Below are positions 7,346-13,938 of a stretch of DNA of 13,938 nt, piece by piece. The stretch is from NCBI GenBank assembly GCA_944350405.1, contig CALVPC010000017.1, positions 1 through 13,938 of the forward strand, in the 5' to 3' direction. The notes under the pieces are model-generated. The model was not told the DNA's origin, ran no database searches, and was given only the letters and a program-made list of their open reading frames with translations. A program made the position numbers and the translations under genes. Source of the DNA: an uncultured Bacilli bacterium. Its GTDB lineage: Bacteria > Bacillota_I > Bacilli_A > RF39 > UBA660. Within the stretch, counting starts at the first letter, position 1, and each line of letters begins with the position of its first letter.

Positions 7346-7802
7346 TTTTTTCTCCTTTTAATAATTTTATTATTATGATAAATATACCTATACAAATAAA
7401 AGTATCTGCTAAATTAAATACAGGAAACATATATCCAAATATATTAAAGCTTAAAAAATCTATTACTTCTTTATAAAATATTCTATCGAATAAGTTTCCT
7501 ACTATTCCTCCGATTAATAATGAATATGAAATAATATCTAATTTAGTTTTTACATCTTTTAAAAGATTTCTGTCTATATATATTAACATTATTATAGCAA
7601 TTATTATAAATATTATAGTATGTCCATTTAATATAGAGAAGGCTGCACCTTCATTTGTTATTTTATCTATATAAAAAAAATTATTTATTACTGTGATTGG
7701 CAAATGATTTTCAAATGTTAAAATTAATGTTTTAGTTAATAAATCAATTAAAAAAAAGATAAGGCTGATTAGGTATATTTTTTTCTTCACATTCATCACC
7801 AC
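7320..7802 (-). CDS. lspA: Signal peptidase II (prolipoprotein signal peptidase)
   Basis: Aspartyl protease in the membrane that cleaves the signal peptide of diacylglyceryl-modified prolipoproteins. Four hydrophobic segments are visible (about 9-28, 62-77, 90-103 and 131-147). Diagnostic motifs, numbered from 7802, are ITNEGAAFSIL, GNLFDR with catalytic Asp106, and FNLADTFI with catalytic Asp133. The start is uncertain: GTG (7802), GTG (7799), ATG (7796) and GTG (7790) lie close together behind a weak GGTGATG. ATG at 7796 is a fair choice and costs two residues. It follows ylmC by about 10 bases and overlaps rluD. No lipobox protein is encoded in this window. Confidence 0.96.
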   Translation of the reverse strand: MVMNVKKKIYLISLIFFLIDLLTKTLILTFENHLPITVINNFFYIDKITNEGAAFSILNGHTIIFIIIAIIMLIYIDRNLLKDVKTKLDIISYSLLIGGIVGNLFDRIFYKEVIDFLSFNIFGYMFPVFNLADTFICIGIFIIIIKLLKGEKNENSSTRK

Positions 7803-7812
7803 ATTTATTATA

Positions 7813-8031
7813 TCACATTCTAACTAAAATAACATCTTCTCCGATACGTTCTATTTTATCCCAACCTATTTCTGTTTCTCCTTCACTTGATTTTCTAAAA
7901 AGTCTTTTACTATCTTCAAGAACTAGAGAAATTAATCTGCCATTTTCATCTAATTTTACATCTATTATATTCCCTATTTTTTTGCCTTCTAAATTAACTA
8001 TTTCTTTATATTGTAATTCTGATAAGCGCAT
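7813..8031 (-). CDS. ylmC: PRC-barrel YlmC/YmxH-family protein
   Basis: A small protein of 72 residues. MRLSELQYKEIVNLEGKKIGNIIDVKLDENGRLISLVL is a PRC-barrel half, followed by EIGWDKIERIGEDVILVRM, as in the YlmC/YmxH family linked to sporulation. I place the start at ATG 8031 because AGGTGA lies exactly five bases before it. A GTG at 8040 would add three residues (MKF), but it is itself part of that SD. Biochemical role unknown. In Bacillus ylmC lies just downstream of sigG; here the three glycosylation genes come between. Confidence 0.88.
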   Translation of the reverse strand: MRLSELQYKEIVNLEGKKIGNIIDVKLDENGRLISLVLEDSKRLFRKSSEGETEIGWDKIERIGEDVILVRM

Positions 8032-8084
8032 AAACTTCACCTATTTAAGTGTATGTTTTTATTATTAAAACATTAACTTTGAGT

Positions 8085-8113
8085 ATAATATAATAGTTAA
8101 TAAAAACAGTGAA
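8085..8113 (-). promoter_or_regulatory. Candidate promoter of ylmC-lspA-rluD
   Basis: TTCACT (8113-8108), a 17-base spacer and TATTAT (8090-8085). The -35 lies in the 3' arm of the preceding terminator hairpin. Confidence 0.4.
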
Positions 8114-8143
8114 TATTTTATTATTTTATTTTTTCACTGTTTT
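8103..8143 (-). terminator. Terminator of the yfhO-GT2-gtrA operon
   Basis: An 11-bp perfect stem, AAAACAGTGAA (8143-8133) with TTCACTGTTTT (8113-8103), then TTATTAA. The 5' arm includes the last codons of gtrA. The loop is about 19 bases and AT-rich, so the hairpin is moderate in strength. Confidence 0.5.
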
Positions 8144-8561
8144 CAAATACAAATAATTTGCTAAATATATAATTTAATATTACTAAAATGACTTGAACAA
8201 TTAGTTTAGCTATCTTATCATTAATATGAATTATACTAGTTAATATCCACATTGTTAACATATCAATAACTAATGTAGTTAATCTTGATAAATAAAATTT
8301 TATCATTTCTTTTAGTTTGTCTTTTCCTTTTTTACTGGATTTAAAAACATATTTTTTATTTGTTATAAAAGCAAATAGTACTGATAAAATCCAAGATATT
8401 ATATTAGCTATTTGAATATGTAATTGTGTGTTGTGTGTAAAAATAAATAGTCTAACGATGTAAAACGATACTAGACTTACTACTGTTGTTAAGACTCCTA
8501 CGACTAAGTAGTTTATAATTTCGTCATGTTTATTATAAAGATTTTTTGCTTTCTTTATCAT
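8121..8561 (-). CDS. GtrA-family membrane protein, lipid-linked sugar flippase candidate
   Basis: 146 residues with four membrane segments (about 17-37, 47-64, 88-107 and 113-137) and basic loops, typical of GtrA/GtcA. NYLVVGVLTTVVSLVSFYIV and FVFENSE at the end are family-like. Members are thought to flip undecaprenyl-phosphate sugar across the membrane for a GT-C enzyme outside. Its start overlaps the upstream GT2 gene by 29 bases (SD AAAGGAG within that gene). Together with the GT2 and the YfhO-type protein it makes the third part of a glycosylation module, like B. subtilis YngA/GtcA-type partners of CsbB and YfhO. Confidence 0.88.
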   Translation of the reverse strand: MIKKAKNLYNKHDEIINYLVVGVLTTVVSLVSFYIVRLFIFTHNTQLHIQIANIISWILSVLFAFITNKKYVFKSSKKGKDKLKEMIKFYLSRLTTLVIDMLTMWILTSIIHINDKIAKLIVQVILVILNYIFSKLFVFENSEKIK

Positions 8562-9492
8562 TTGTTATAATCTCCTTTGTGATATATAGGGGTCTTTTTT
8601 TACCTTCCATATAAATTTTTCCTATATATTCTCCAATTATTCCTAAGAATAGAAGTTGTATTCCTCCGATTAATAGAATACATATAACTATGGTTGGATA
8701 ACCAGGAACACTTACTTCAAAGAATACTTTTTGAATAAAGACTACTAATAAATATAAGAATGATAATAATGACATAATAAGTCCTAAGATAGTAGATATT
8801 CTAAGAGGGGTTGTGGAAAAAGACATAATTCCATTTATTCCATATTTAAATAGTTTAAAAAATCCCCATTTTGTTTTACCATTTGCCCTTTCTTCTGGAG
8901 TGTATTTTAGATATATGGTGTTAAACCCAACCCAAGAAAATATTCCTTTAGAAAATCTGCAATATTCTTCTAACTCTAAAATGGCATCTTTGACATTTTT
9001 TCTAAACATTCTAAAATCACTAGCACCTTGTTTTAATTCTACTTCAGATATTTTATTCATGAAATTATAGAAAGTTTTTTTAAGCCATATCATACTTTTA
9101 CTTTCTTTTCTATTTTCTTGACAATAGCATACACAGTCATATTCATCATTTTTATCTAATAATTCAGCCATTTTTAAAGTTAAAGATGGTTGTTGTTGCA
9201 TATCAGCATCTATTAATAAAGTATAATCTCCTTTGGCATTTTTTAATCCCGCAAATAATGCAGATTCTTTGCCAAAGTTTCTAGAAAAAGATAAGACTTT
9301 AATAGTAAATGTTTTATCTTTAGCAATGTTTTTAAGCTCTTTTAAAGTATCATCTGTAGAGCCATCATCTATAAATATTATTTCTAATTTATATTCGTTA
9401 TGATTTTCATATACCTTTTTTACTTCTTCAAAAAATTTTGTTACATTTTTTTCTTCATTATAACATGGTACAATCATTGATATTTTTTTCAT
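8533..9492 (-). CDS. GT2 polyprenol-phosphate glycosyltransferase, CsbB/GtrB-like
   Basis: 319 residues. The N-terminal GT-A domain (about 1-230) has MIVPCYNEEKNV, IDDGSTDDT and the metal-binding DADMQQQP. RNFGKESALFAGLKNAKGDY and ERANGKTKWGF fit the dolichyl-phosphate-mannose-synthase-like GtrB/CsbB group. Two membrane helices follow (about 232-255 and 265-292), then IGEYIGKIYMEGKKRP. Expected reaction: transfer of a sugar from a nucleotide donor to undecaprenyl phosphate at the inner face. Its ATG overlaps the stop of the YfhO-type gene (ATGA), with SD AAGGAG. The sugar (GlcNAc, glucose or other) cannot be told from sequence. Confidence 0.93.
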   Translation of the reverse strand: MKKISMIVPCYNEEKNVTKFFEEVKKVYENHNEYKLEIIFIDDGSTDDTLKELKNIAKDKTFTIKVLSFSRNFGKESALFAGLKNAKGDYTLLIDADMQQQPSLTLKMAELLDKNDEYDCVCYCQENRKESKSMIWLKKTFYNFMNKISEVELKQGASDFRMFRKNVKDAILELEEYCRFSKGIFSWVGFNTIYLKYTPEERANGKTKWGFFKLFKYGINGIMSFSTTPLRISTILGLIMSLLSFLYLLVVFIQKVFFEVSVPGYPTIVICILLIGGIQLLFLGIIGEYIGKIYMEGKKRPLYITKEIITNDKESKKSL

Positions 9493-11966
9493 TTTATTTT
9501 ACTCCTTTTTTGCTCTATTAATAATACAGAGGCAAATATTATAATTCCTACTATAGATACTATTTTTCCTTCTTTTAGTAAAGGCGCTTCATATTCTATT
9601 ATGATATCGTGATTACCTTTTTCTATTTCGAATCCTATGAAAGATGTATTTACTAATTCATAATCTTGTTTTTTACCATCTACTAAGATATTAAATCCTT
9701 CATCATAAGGAATAGATAGACTAAAATATCCATCTTCTTTGACATTTATACTTCCTTTTATTATATCTCCTTTAGTTTCTTCTTTATCAATTATAAAATC
9801 ACTGTGACTTTCGTTTATGTTTTTTACATAGTTATAATCTAATTCATATACTTTTATATTTGATATGTCGTGTTTCCCTTGGGATAATGTTATTTGTAAA
9901 TTATTTATTTCATCATTTGAAGATAATACATATTCAAAGGTATAGTTTTTATTGTGATATTTCCAGCCCCTACAGGTTAATTTATTAGAGATATCGTTTA
10001 TTGTTATGTATGTGTCTCCGACACTACAACTTTCTGTATAATTCATATCAAATCTTATTATAAGTATTTTATTTTTATATGATTGTTTTGTTTTTATATT
10101 ATAGGTTGTTTCTTTATCTAAGTCTAATGTGTAATTATCTTTTTCTATTTCTATTTCTTTAATATTTGTGTTATAATTTGTTTCTACTTCTTTATCAACA
10201 ATTATATAGTTCATTAAAGCTTCAACATTATATGGATATGATAATTTTTTATATTCTTCTAGTGACATAAGATTACTACTTGTATATCCTATTGAAAAAG
10301 CACTATCATTTTTATATAAATTGTAATTTCCTATACTTTTTATTTTTTCATATCCTATTATATTTTCATCTTCGTTAGATATAAAATATTTATTACCTGA
10401 GTATAGATTATATAAAACATTATTAGTATTTTCAAATATAGAGTCATTTCTATTGGGATTTTCATTATTAAATTCATTCCAATAAAAATTTCTAAAATAT
10501 TTATTAGTGAGTGAAGAATACATAGTAGTTTTATATTCTTTGGGATTTATCACATTGTTTGAGTTATAGAAAATATTTGAAGCTTCTGCTACTCTATATA
10601 AGTTATTATCTTGTGTTGTTTCATTTATAATTTCTGTTAAATTTTCACTATATTGATTATCTATGATTTCTTTGGTAGCTAAATTATCATCTTTATTTAC
10701 ATAATAACAAGTTATTATTCCTGGAATTATTAATAATAATAAGAAATATTCTTTTTTTAGTTTTACTGATGCTATTATTACTATTAGTGAAAAGATAATG
10801 TCTATTAGGAATATATCATATTTTGTATAGGAAATACATCCTAGAATAGATAATATTATAGTTACTATTAATAATTTTTTTATATTTATTTTTTTGTTTA
10901 ATATTTCTTGTAAAAGATTGCCTATTAAAAGAATTGCTAGTGGTAGAAATGGGATATATACTTTAGCATTTAAATACATAAATCCATTTAATAAATAATC
11001 TATTATAGGAAAGAATGTTATTATTATAAATATTATTGCTAAAAATTTTAACTCTTTACGTTTAGTGATTATTGCACTTGATATAGCTAATATTAAAATA
11101 GCTGTTAATCCTAATGAATAACTACTATATAAAAGATTACCAAATGATAGTTCTGGAATTAAATTACTTAATATTCCGGATTCTGAGGCAGTTTCAAATC
11201 TACTATTTAATATTGCTTTAAAAGTTGGTAATAAGAAGAAAGCTGTTATTAGTACTGGAATTATAAATATTAAAACTTCTTTAAAGATAAAAGTAATTAG
11301 TTCTTTCTTTTTTATATTTTTATTTTTTTGTAAGTATAAATATATTGAATATAAAAATAGTACTAATAAAGCTGGTATACTAAAGAAATAACTAGTTAGG
11401 ATTATAAGTACTGCGCTTATTATTAATAAGATTTTTTTATTTTCATTAACATATTTTTGAACGCCAAATAATCCCATTAAAAGGAATGGAATATAATTCA
11501 TAAACATTATATGCCTATGACTGTGTAAGATTAAAGGTGCTGCGGTCATAAATATAAATGTAGTTATAAATCTTATTTTTCTATTTTCAAAGTGAAAAGA
11601 TATTAGTTTATAAAATAACACTATGCTTATTATTACTATTATTATAGAAGATATCATTATATAACTTGACATATTTATGCTTGGTAATAAATATGATAGT
11701 AAAATTATTGGGCTTAGTAAGCCATAATAAGAAAAATTAAAGATGTTTTGCCCCATGCCTAAATTAAAAGCAAAGGATGGTATTATATCTTTTGTATCAT
11801 AAAATAGAGTTCTAAAATATTCTGGTACCATGTAGTGTTGAGTAATATAATCTAACATTGATCCATATACACTGTTATTATCTTTTAAAATAATAAATAA
11901 AAAAATAAAAAAAGAGATAATGATAATTAAAAGATTAATATAATCGTGTTTGTTATATTTTTTCAT
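9489..11966 (-). CDS. yfhO: YfhO-family multi-membrane protein, GT-C glycosyltransferase candidate
   Basis: 825 residues. About a dozen hydrophobic helices cover residues 10-420, followed by a soluble, probably extracytoplasmic domain (about 425-790) and a last helix near 796-815. The YfhO features are DYITQHYMVPEYFRTLF and FNFSYYGLLSPIILLSYLLP near the N-terminus, and the C-terminal block PYDEGFNILVDGKK, then FIGFEIEKGNHDIIIEYEAP. In B. subtilis and Listeria such proteins move sugars from undecaprenyl phosphate onto lipoteichoic acid. The start is ATG with GAGGGATGTGAT, under a near-consensus promoter. It is the first gene of the operon, and order and tight overlaps support a common function. 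The acceptor polymer here is not known. Confidence 0.88.
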   Translation of the reverse strand: MKKYNKHDYINLLIIIISFFIFLFIILKDNNSVYGSMLDYITQHYMVPEYFRTLFYDTKDIIPSFAFNLGMGQNIFNFSYYGLLSPIILLSYLLPSINMSSYIMISSIIIVIISIVLFYKLISFHFENRKIRFITTFIFMTAAPLILHSHRHIMFMNYIPFLLMGLFGVQKYVNENKKILLIISAVLIILTSYFFSIPALLVLFLYSIYLYLQKNKNIKKKELITFIFKEVLIFIIPVLITAFFLLPTFKAILNSRFETASESGILSNLIPELSFGNLLYSSYSLGLTAILILAISSAIITKRKELKFLAIIFIIITFFPIIDYLLNGFMYLNAKVYIPFLPLAILLIGNLLQEILNKKINIKKLLIVTIILSILGCISYTKYDIFLIDIIFSLIVIIASVKLKKEYFLLLLIIPGIITCYYVNKDDNLATKEIIDNQYSENLTEIINETTQDNNLYRVAEASNIFYNSNNVINPKEYKTTMYSSLTNKYFRNFYWNEFNNENPNRNDSIFENTNNVLYNLYSGNKYFISNEDENIIGYEKIKSIGNYNLYKNDSAFSIGYTSSNLMSLEEYKKLSYPYNVEALMNYIIVDKEVETNYNTNIKEIEIEKDNYTLDLDKETTYNIKTKQSYKNKILIIRFDMNYTESCSVGDTYITINDISNKLTCRGWKYHNKNYTFEYVLSSNDEINNLQITLSQGKHDISNIKVYELDYNYVKNINESHSDFIIDKEETKGDIIKGSINVKEDGYFSLSIPYDEGFNILVDGKKQDYELVNTSFIGFEIEKGNHDIIIEYEAPLLKEGKIVSIVGIIIFASVLLIEQKRSKIK

Positions 11967-11992
11967 ATTATCACATCCCTCAAACTAATATA

Positions 11993-12021
11993 ATTTTATA
12001 TTATTATGTAGGGTTTGTCAA
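11993..12021 (-). promoter_or_regulatory. Near-consensus SigA promoter of the glycosylation operon
   Basis: TTGACA (12021-12016), a 17-base spacer and TAAAAT (11998-11993), about 27 bases before the yfhO ATG. This is the best vegetative promoter in the window. It lies 14 bases after the sigG stop, so the module is expressed independently of sigG. Confidence 0.85.
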
Positions 12022-12034
12022 TTTATAGTTATGT

Positions 12035-12805
12035 TTATAGATCTTTTCTTACTCTTTGAAGAGCATTTTTTTCTAAACGAGATATTTGAGCCTGGCTTAT
12101 ACCTATTTCTTCGGCTATTTCCATTTGAGTTTTTCCTATTACAAATCTTTGATCTAATATAAATTGTTCTCTTTCACTTAAGTTTGATATTGCTTTATCT
12201 ACGGCTAATCTTATGTCTAAGTTTTGACTATTTTTCTTGTCTTCTAATTGATCAAATAAATAGATAGTGTCTCCGCCATCATTATATATTGGTTCAAATA
12301 AGCTTACAGTAGGCCTTAATGCTTCCAAAGCATTTACAACTTCTTTTTCTTCTATTTCTAATATTTTGGCAATTTCTTCATTAGTTGGTTCCATGCCACT
12401 TGTCATAGTGAGCTCATCTTTTAATTTTAAGACTTTATAAGCAACATCTTTTATGCTTCGACTTACTCTTATGCTAGAGTTATCTCTTATATATCTTCGT
12501 ACTTCTCCTAAGACCATTGGAACACAATAAGTTGAGAATTTCACGCCAAATGATAAGTCAAAATTATCTATAGCTTTTAAAAGACCTATACATCCCACTT
12601 GAAAAAGATCATCCATGTTTTCATCTTTTCTGTTAAACCTTTTTAATATTGATAAAACTAATTTTAAATTCCCATTTACTAAATCTTCTCTTGCTTTTGG
12701 ATCTCCTTCTTTTAGTTTTATAAATAATTCTTCCATTTCTTCGCTAGTTAATACTTTTATTTCACTGGTGTTTATTCCTGTTATTTCTACTTTATGTTTT
12801 GCCAT
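12035..12805 (-). CDS. sigG: RNA polymerase sigma factor SigG (late forespore)
   Basis: Directs late forespore transcription during sporulation. 256 residues, against about 260 in B. subtilis, and collinear: KVEITGINTSEIKVL at the N-terminus is characteristic of SigG. Region 2 has DDLFQVGCIGLLKAIDNFDLSFGVKFSTY and GEVRRYIRDNSSIRVSRSIKDVAY. SLFEPIYNDGGDTIY lies in the middle, and the region 4 helix-turn-helix is GKTQMEIAEEIGISQAQISRL. VNGNL near residue 43 keeps the Asn (N44) that I recall as important for binding of the anti-sigma factor CsfB/Gin, and which argues against SigF. The start is ATG with SD AAAGGAG. That SD lies in a hairpin arm, and a forespore-type promoter overlaps the hairpin. 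Neither spoIIGA nor sigE, its Bacillus neighbours, is present; rsmI and mutS precede it instead. Confidence 0.97.
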   Translation of the reverse strand: MAKHKVEITGINTSEIKVLTSEEMEELFIKLKEGDPKAREDLVNGNLKLVLSILKRFNRKDENMDDLFQVGCIGLLKAIDNFDLSFGVKFSTYCVPMVLGEVRRYIRDNSSIRVSRSIKDVAYKVLKLKDELTMTSGMEPTNEEIAKILEIEEKEVVNALEALRPTVSLFEPIYNDGGDTIYLFDQLEDKKNSQNLDIRLAVDKAISNLSEREQFILDQRFVIGKTQMEIAEEIGISQAQISRLEKNALQRVRKDL

Positions 12806-12808
12806 ATT

Positions 12809-12848
12809 AAAACTCCTTTCAAATCTATATTGATATGAAAAGAGTTTT
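12809..12848 (-). promoter_or_regulatory. RBS-sequestering hairpin in the sigG leader
   Basis: In minus-strand RNA, AAAACUCUUUUCA (12848-12836) pairs with UGAAAGGAGUUUU (12821-12809) over 13 bp with one G-U, around a 14-base loop. The second arm contains the sigG SD AAAGGAG. It begins just after the rsmI stop, so it could act as a weak terminator and would mask the RBS in any transcript reading through from rsmI. Confidence 0.75.
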
Positions 12849-12855
12849 TTTATTC
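12826..12855 (-). promoter_or_regulatory. Candidate SigG/SigF forespore promoter of sigG
   Basis: GAATA (12855-12851) fits the SigG -35 GnATR. After 18 bases comes CAATATA (12832-12826), matching four of the five fixed positions of the SigG -10 CATnnTA. Initiation would fall near 12820-12819, past the first hairpin arm and immediately before the SD. Autoregulation of sigG by SigG is known in Bacillus. Confidence 0.55.
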
Positions 12856-13708
12856 AGTTTCTTTTTAATATTTCTTTTAGGTGTAAGCTTGCTTGATATA
12901 AATCTTTTTTTCTTAGATTTTTATATTCATTATTTAGTTTTTCTACCGCTTCTTTTAATGATATATGTTCTTTTACTAATTTATCTATAAGAAGAGCTTC
13001 TAATGAAATAGTTTCTTGCTTTATTTCGATGTTTTCTTTTTCTATTATAAATGTATATTCTCCAAGAGATGTTTTTTCATCTTTTTCTAGTTCTTTTATT
13101 ACTTGATTGATATTCCCATAATAGTTTTTTTCGTTAATTTTTGATAGTTCTTTTGATACACTTACTGTTATATTATTTATATTATCTGATAAAAGTTTTA
13201 AAGTTGTTATAATTCTTTTGGTTGATTCATAAAAAATATGGGTTTTAATTTCACTTTTTTTTATTTCTTCTAATAAATTTTTTCTATCTTTTGTTTCTTT
13301 AGGAAAAAATCCATGAAAAGTAAATTTACTAGAGTCTAAACCGCTTATAGAAAGTGCTGAGATAACTGCGGAGATTCCCCCAATAGAGTATACTTTTATA
13401 TGTTCTTCTTTAGCTTTTTTTATTAATATATATCCAGGATCTGATATACAAGGGGTTCCCGCATCAGATACCAAAGCGATATTTTTTCCTTCTTTTAATT
13501 TTTGTATTATATCTTTACTTTTTTCTATTTCATTGAATTTATGATAAGAAATTAATTTATTTTTTATATTAAAGTAATTTAATAGTTTTATGCTTGTTCT
13601 AGTATCTTCACAAAGAATATAATCTACTTCTTTTAATGTTTCTAATGCTCTTTCTGTTATATCTTTTAAGTTGCCGATTGGGGTTGCTACTACATATAAA
13701 TTTCCTAT
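12854..13708 (-). CDS. rsmI: 16S rRNA 2'-O-ribose C1402 methyltransferase, apparent AUA start
   Basis: Methylates the ribose of C1402 in 16S rRNA using SAM. About 284 residues in the usual layout: GNLYVVATPIGNLKDITERA at the N-terminus, LCEDTRTS, ISYHKFNE, then the SAM-site stretch LVSDAGTPCISDPG, GLDSSKFTFHGFFPK, and a C-terminal helical tail. No ATG, GTG or TTG precedes the ATPIGNL motif in frame. The frame upstream is closed by a TAA at 13723-13721. AGGTGAT sits at the ideal spacing before ATA at 13708, so AUA is the likely start unless that base is a G-to-A change. The TTG at 13474 would delete about 78 essential residues and is not credible. The SD overlaps the mutS stop, so translation is probably coupled. 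Confidence 0.93.
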   Translation of the reverse strand: MGNLYVVATPIGNLKDITERALETLKEVDYILCEDTRTSIKLLNYFNIKNKLISYHKFNEIEKSKDIIQKLKEGKNIALVSDAGTPCISDPGYILIKKAKEEHIKVYSIGGISAVISALSISGLDSSKFTFHGFFPKETKDRKNLLEEIKKSEIKTHIFYESTKRIITTLKLLSDNINNITVSVSKELSKINEKNYYGNINQVIKELEKDEKTSLGEYTFIIEKENIEIKQETISLEALLIDKLVKEHISLKEAVEKLNNEYKNLRKKDLYQASLHLKEILKRN

Positions 13709-13716
13709 ATTATCAC

Positions 13717-13938
13717 CTACTTATTTTCGTTTTCATCTTTTAAGAGTTCTTTTTTTAGTTCATCTAAAATATTTAATGCTTCTAAAGGGGTTATTTCTAA
13801 CGGATTGATACTTTTTATTTTCTTTTCTATTTTTGACTCTTTATTTTCATTAAAATCTAAGAATAAACTTGTTTGAGTAAATACTTCTTTTTTATTTTCT
13901 TCATGTTCATATACATTTAATATTTCTCTAGCTCTTTT
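13717..13938 (-). CDS. mutS: MutS mismatch repair ATPase, C-terminal end only
   Basis: Only the last 73 codons are in the window. KRAREILNVYE at the cut edge and SINPLEITPLEALNILDELKKE near the end match the helix after the ATPase domain and the C-terminal dimerisation/tail region of MutS, which recognises mismatches with MutL. Between them is an acidic and Lys-rich linker. The stop is TAG at 13719-13717, inside the rsmI RBS, so the two genes are one transcript. Called from this tail alone; the ATPase motifs lie outside the window. Confidence 0.82.
   Translation of the reverse strand, partial: KRAREILNVYEHEENKKEVFTQTSLFLDFNENKESKIEKKIKSINPLEITPLEALNILDELKKELLKDENENK

Noticed and set aside
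8040..8040. GTG start for ylmC
   Set aside because: The GTG is part of the AGGTGA that serves the ATG at 8031, and family members begin near that Met.
12035..12805. SigF or SigB instead of SigG
   Set aside because: The N-terminal KVEITGINTSEI block, VNGNL and the SLFEPIYNDGGD segment match SigG.
13474..13474. TTG at this position as the start of rsmI (206-residue protein beginning VSDAGTPC)
   Set aside because: It would remove the conserved ATPIGNL and EDTRTS segments, which are intact in the same frame upstream.
1..13938. Mycoplasma-type code (TGA as Trp)
   Set aside because: rsmI and ylmC end at TGA, Trp is TGG in conserved motifs, and SigG implies sporulation, which Mycoplasma lacks.
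1..13938. CRISPR arrays, tRNA or rRNA genes, insertion sequences
   Set aside because: No regularly spaced repeats, tRNA-like or rRNA-like segments, transposase motifs or flanking inverted repeats were seen; the only tRNA-related signal is the T-box.

Overview
The window is very AT-rich. All genes but one lie on the minus strand. Stops include TAA, TAG and TGA, and Trp is written TGG, so the standard bacterial code is in use rather than the Mycoplasma code. A forespore sigma factor (SigG), a YlmC/YmxH-type protein, SepF, DivIVA and a T-box-controlled ileS point to a spore-forming, low-GC Bacillota, probably of the Bacilli/Erysipelotrichia-like gut lineages (the lineage is inference).

Read right to left, in the direction of transcription, the layout is: (1) the 3' end of mutS, then rsmI, which appears to start at an AUA codon, then sigG. 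(2) A three-gene operon with a near-consensus SigA promoter: a YfhO-type multi-membrane protein, a CsbB-like GT2 polyprenol-phosphate glycosyltransferase and a GtrA-family flippase candidate. Together they form a complete surface-polymer glycosylation module. (3) ylmC, lspA and rluD, tightly packed. (4) One plus-strand gene with its own promoter and a bidirectional terminator, encoding a Cys-rich CFI-box-like protein. (5) A membrane-anchored tandem thioredoxin-fold protein and a bacterial PH-domain protein. (6) A membrane-anchored FxLYD protein, sepF and divIVA. (7) A T-box leader and ileS, which runs off the left edge after about 966 codons.

sigG, ylmC, sepF, divIVA, ileS, lspA and rluD are neighbours in Bacillus. 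Here the same set is present but reordered, and glycosylation genes and envelope/redox genes of unknown role are inserted among them. The common themes are cell division, the envelope and sporulation.

The most interesting signal is in front of sigG. A 13-bp hairpin directly after the rsmI stop buries the sigG ribosome binding site in read-through RNA. A SigG/SigF-like promoter is placed so that its transcript would begin just past the first arm of that hairpin, leaving the binding site free. This could restrict SigG synthesis to forespore transcripts. Other points worth a look are the AUA start of rsmI, a DivIVA without the usual membrane-binding N-terminus, and an internally duplicated thioredoxin-like protein whose first copy has no cysteines.
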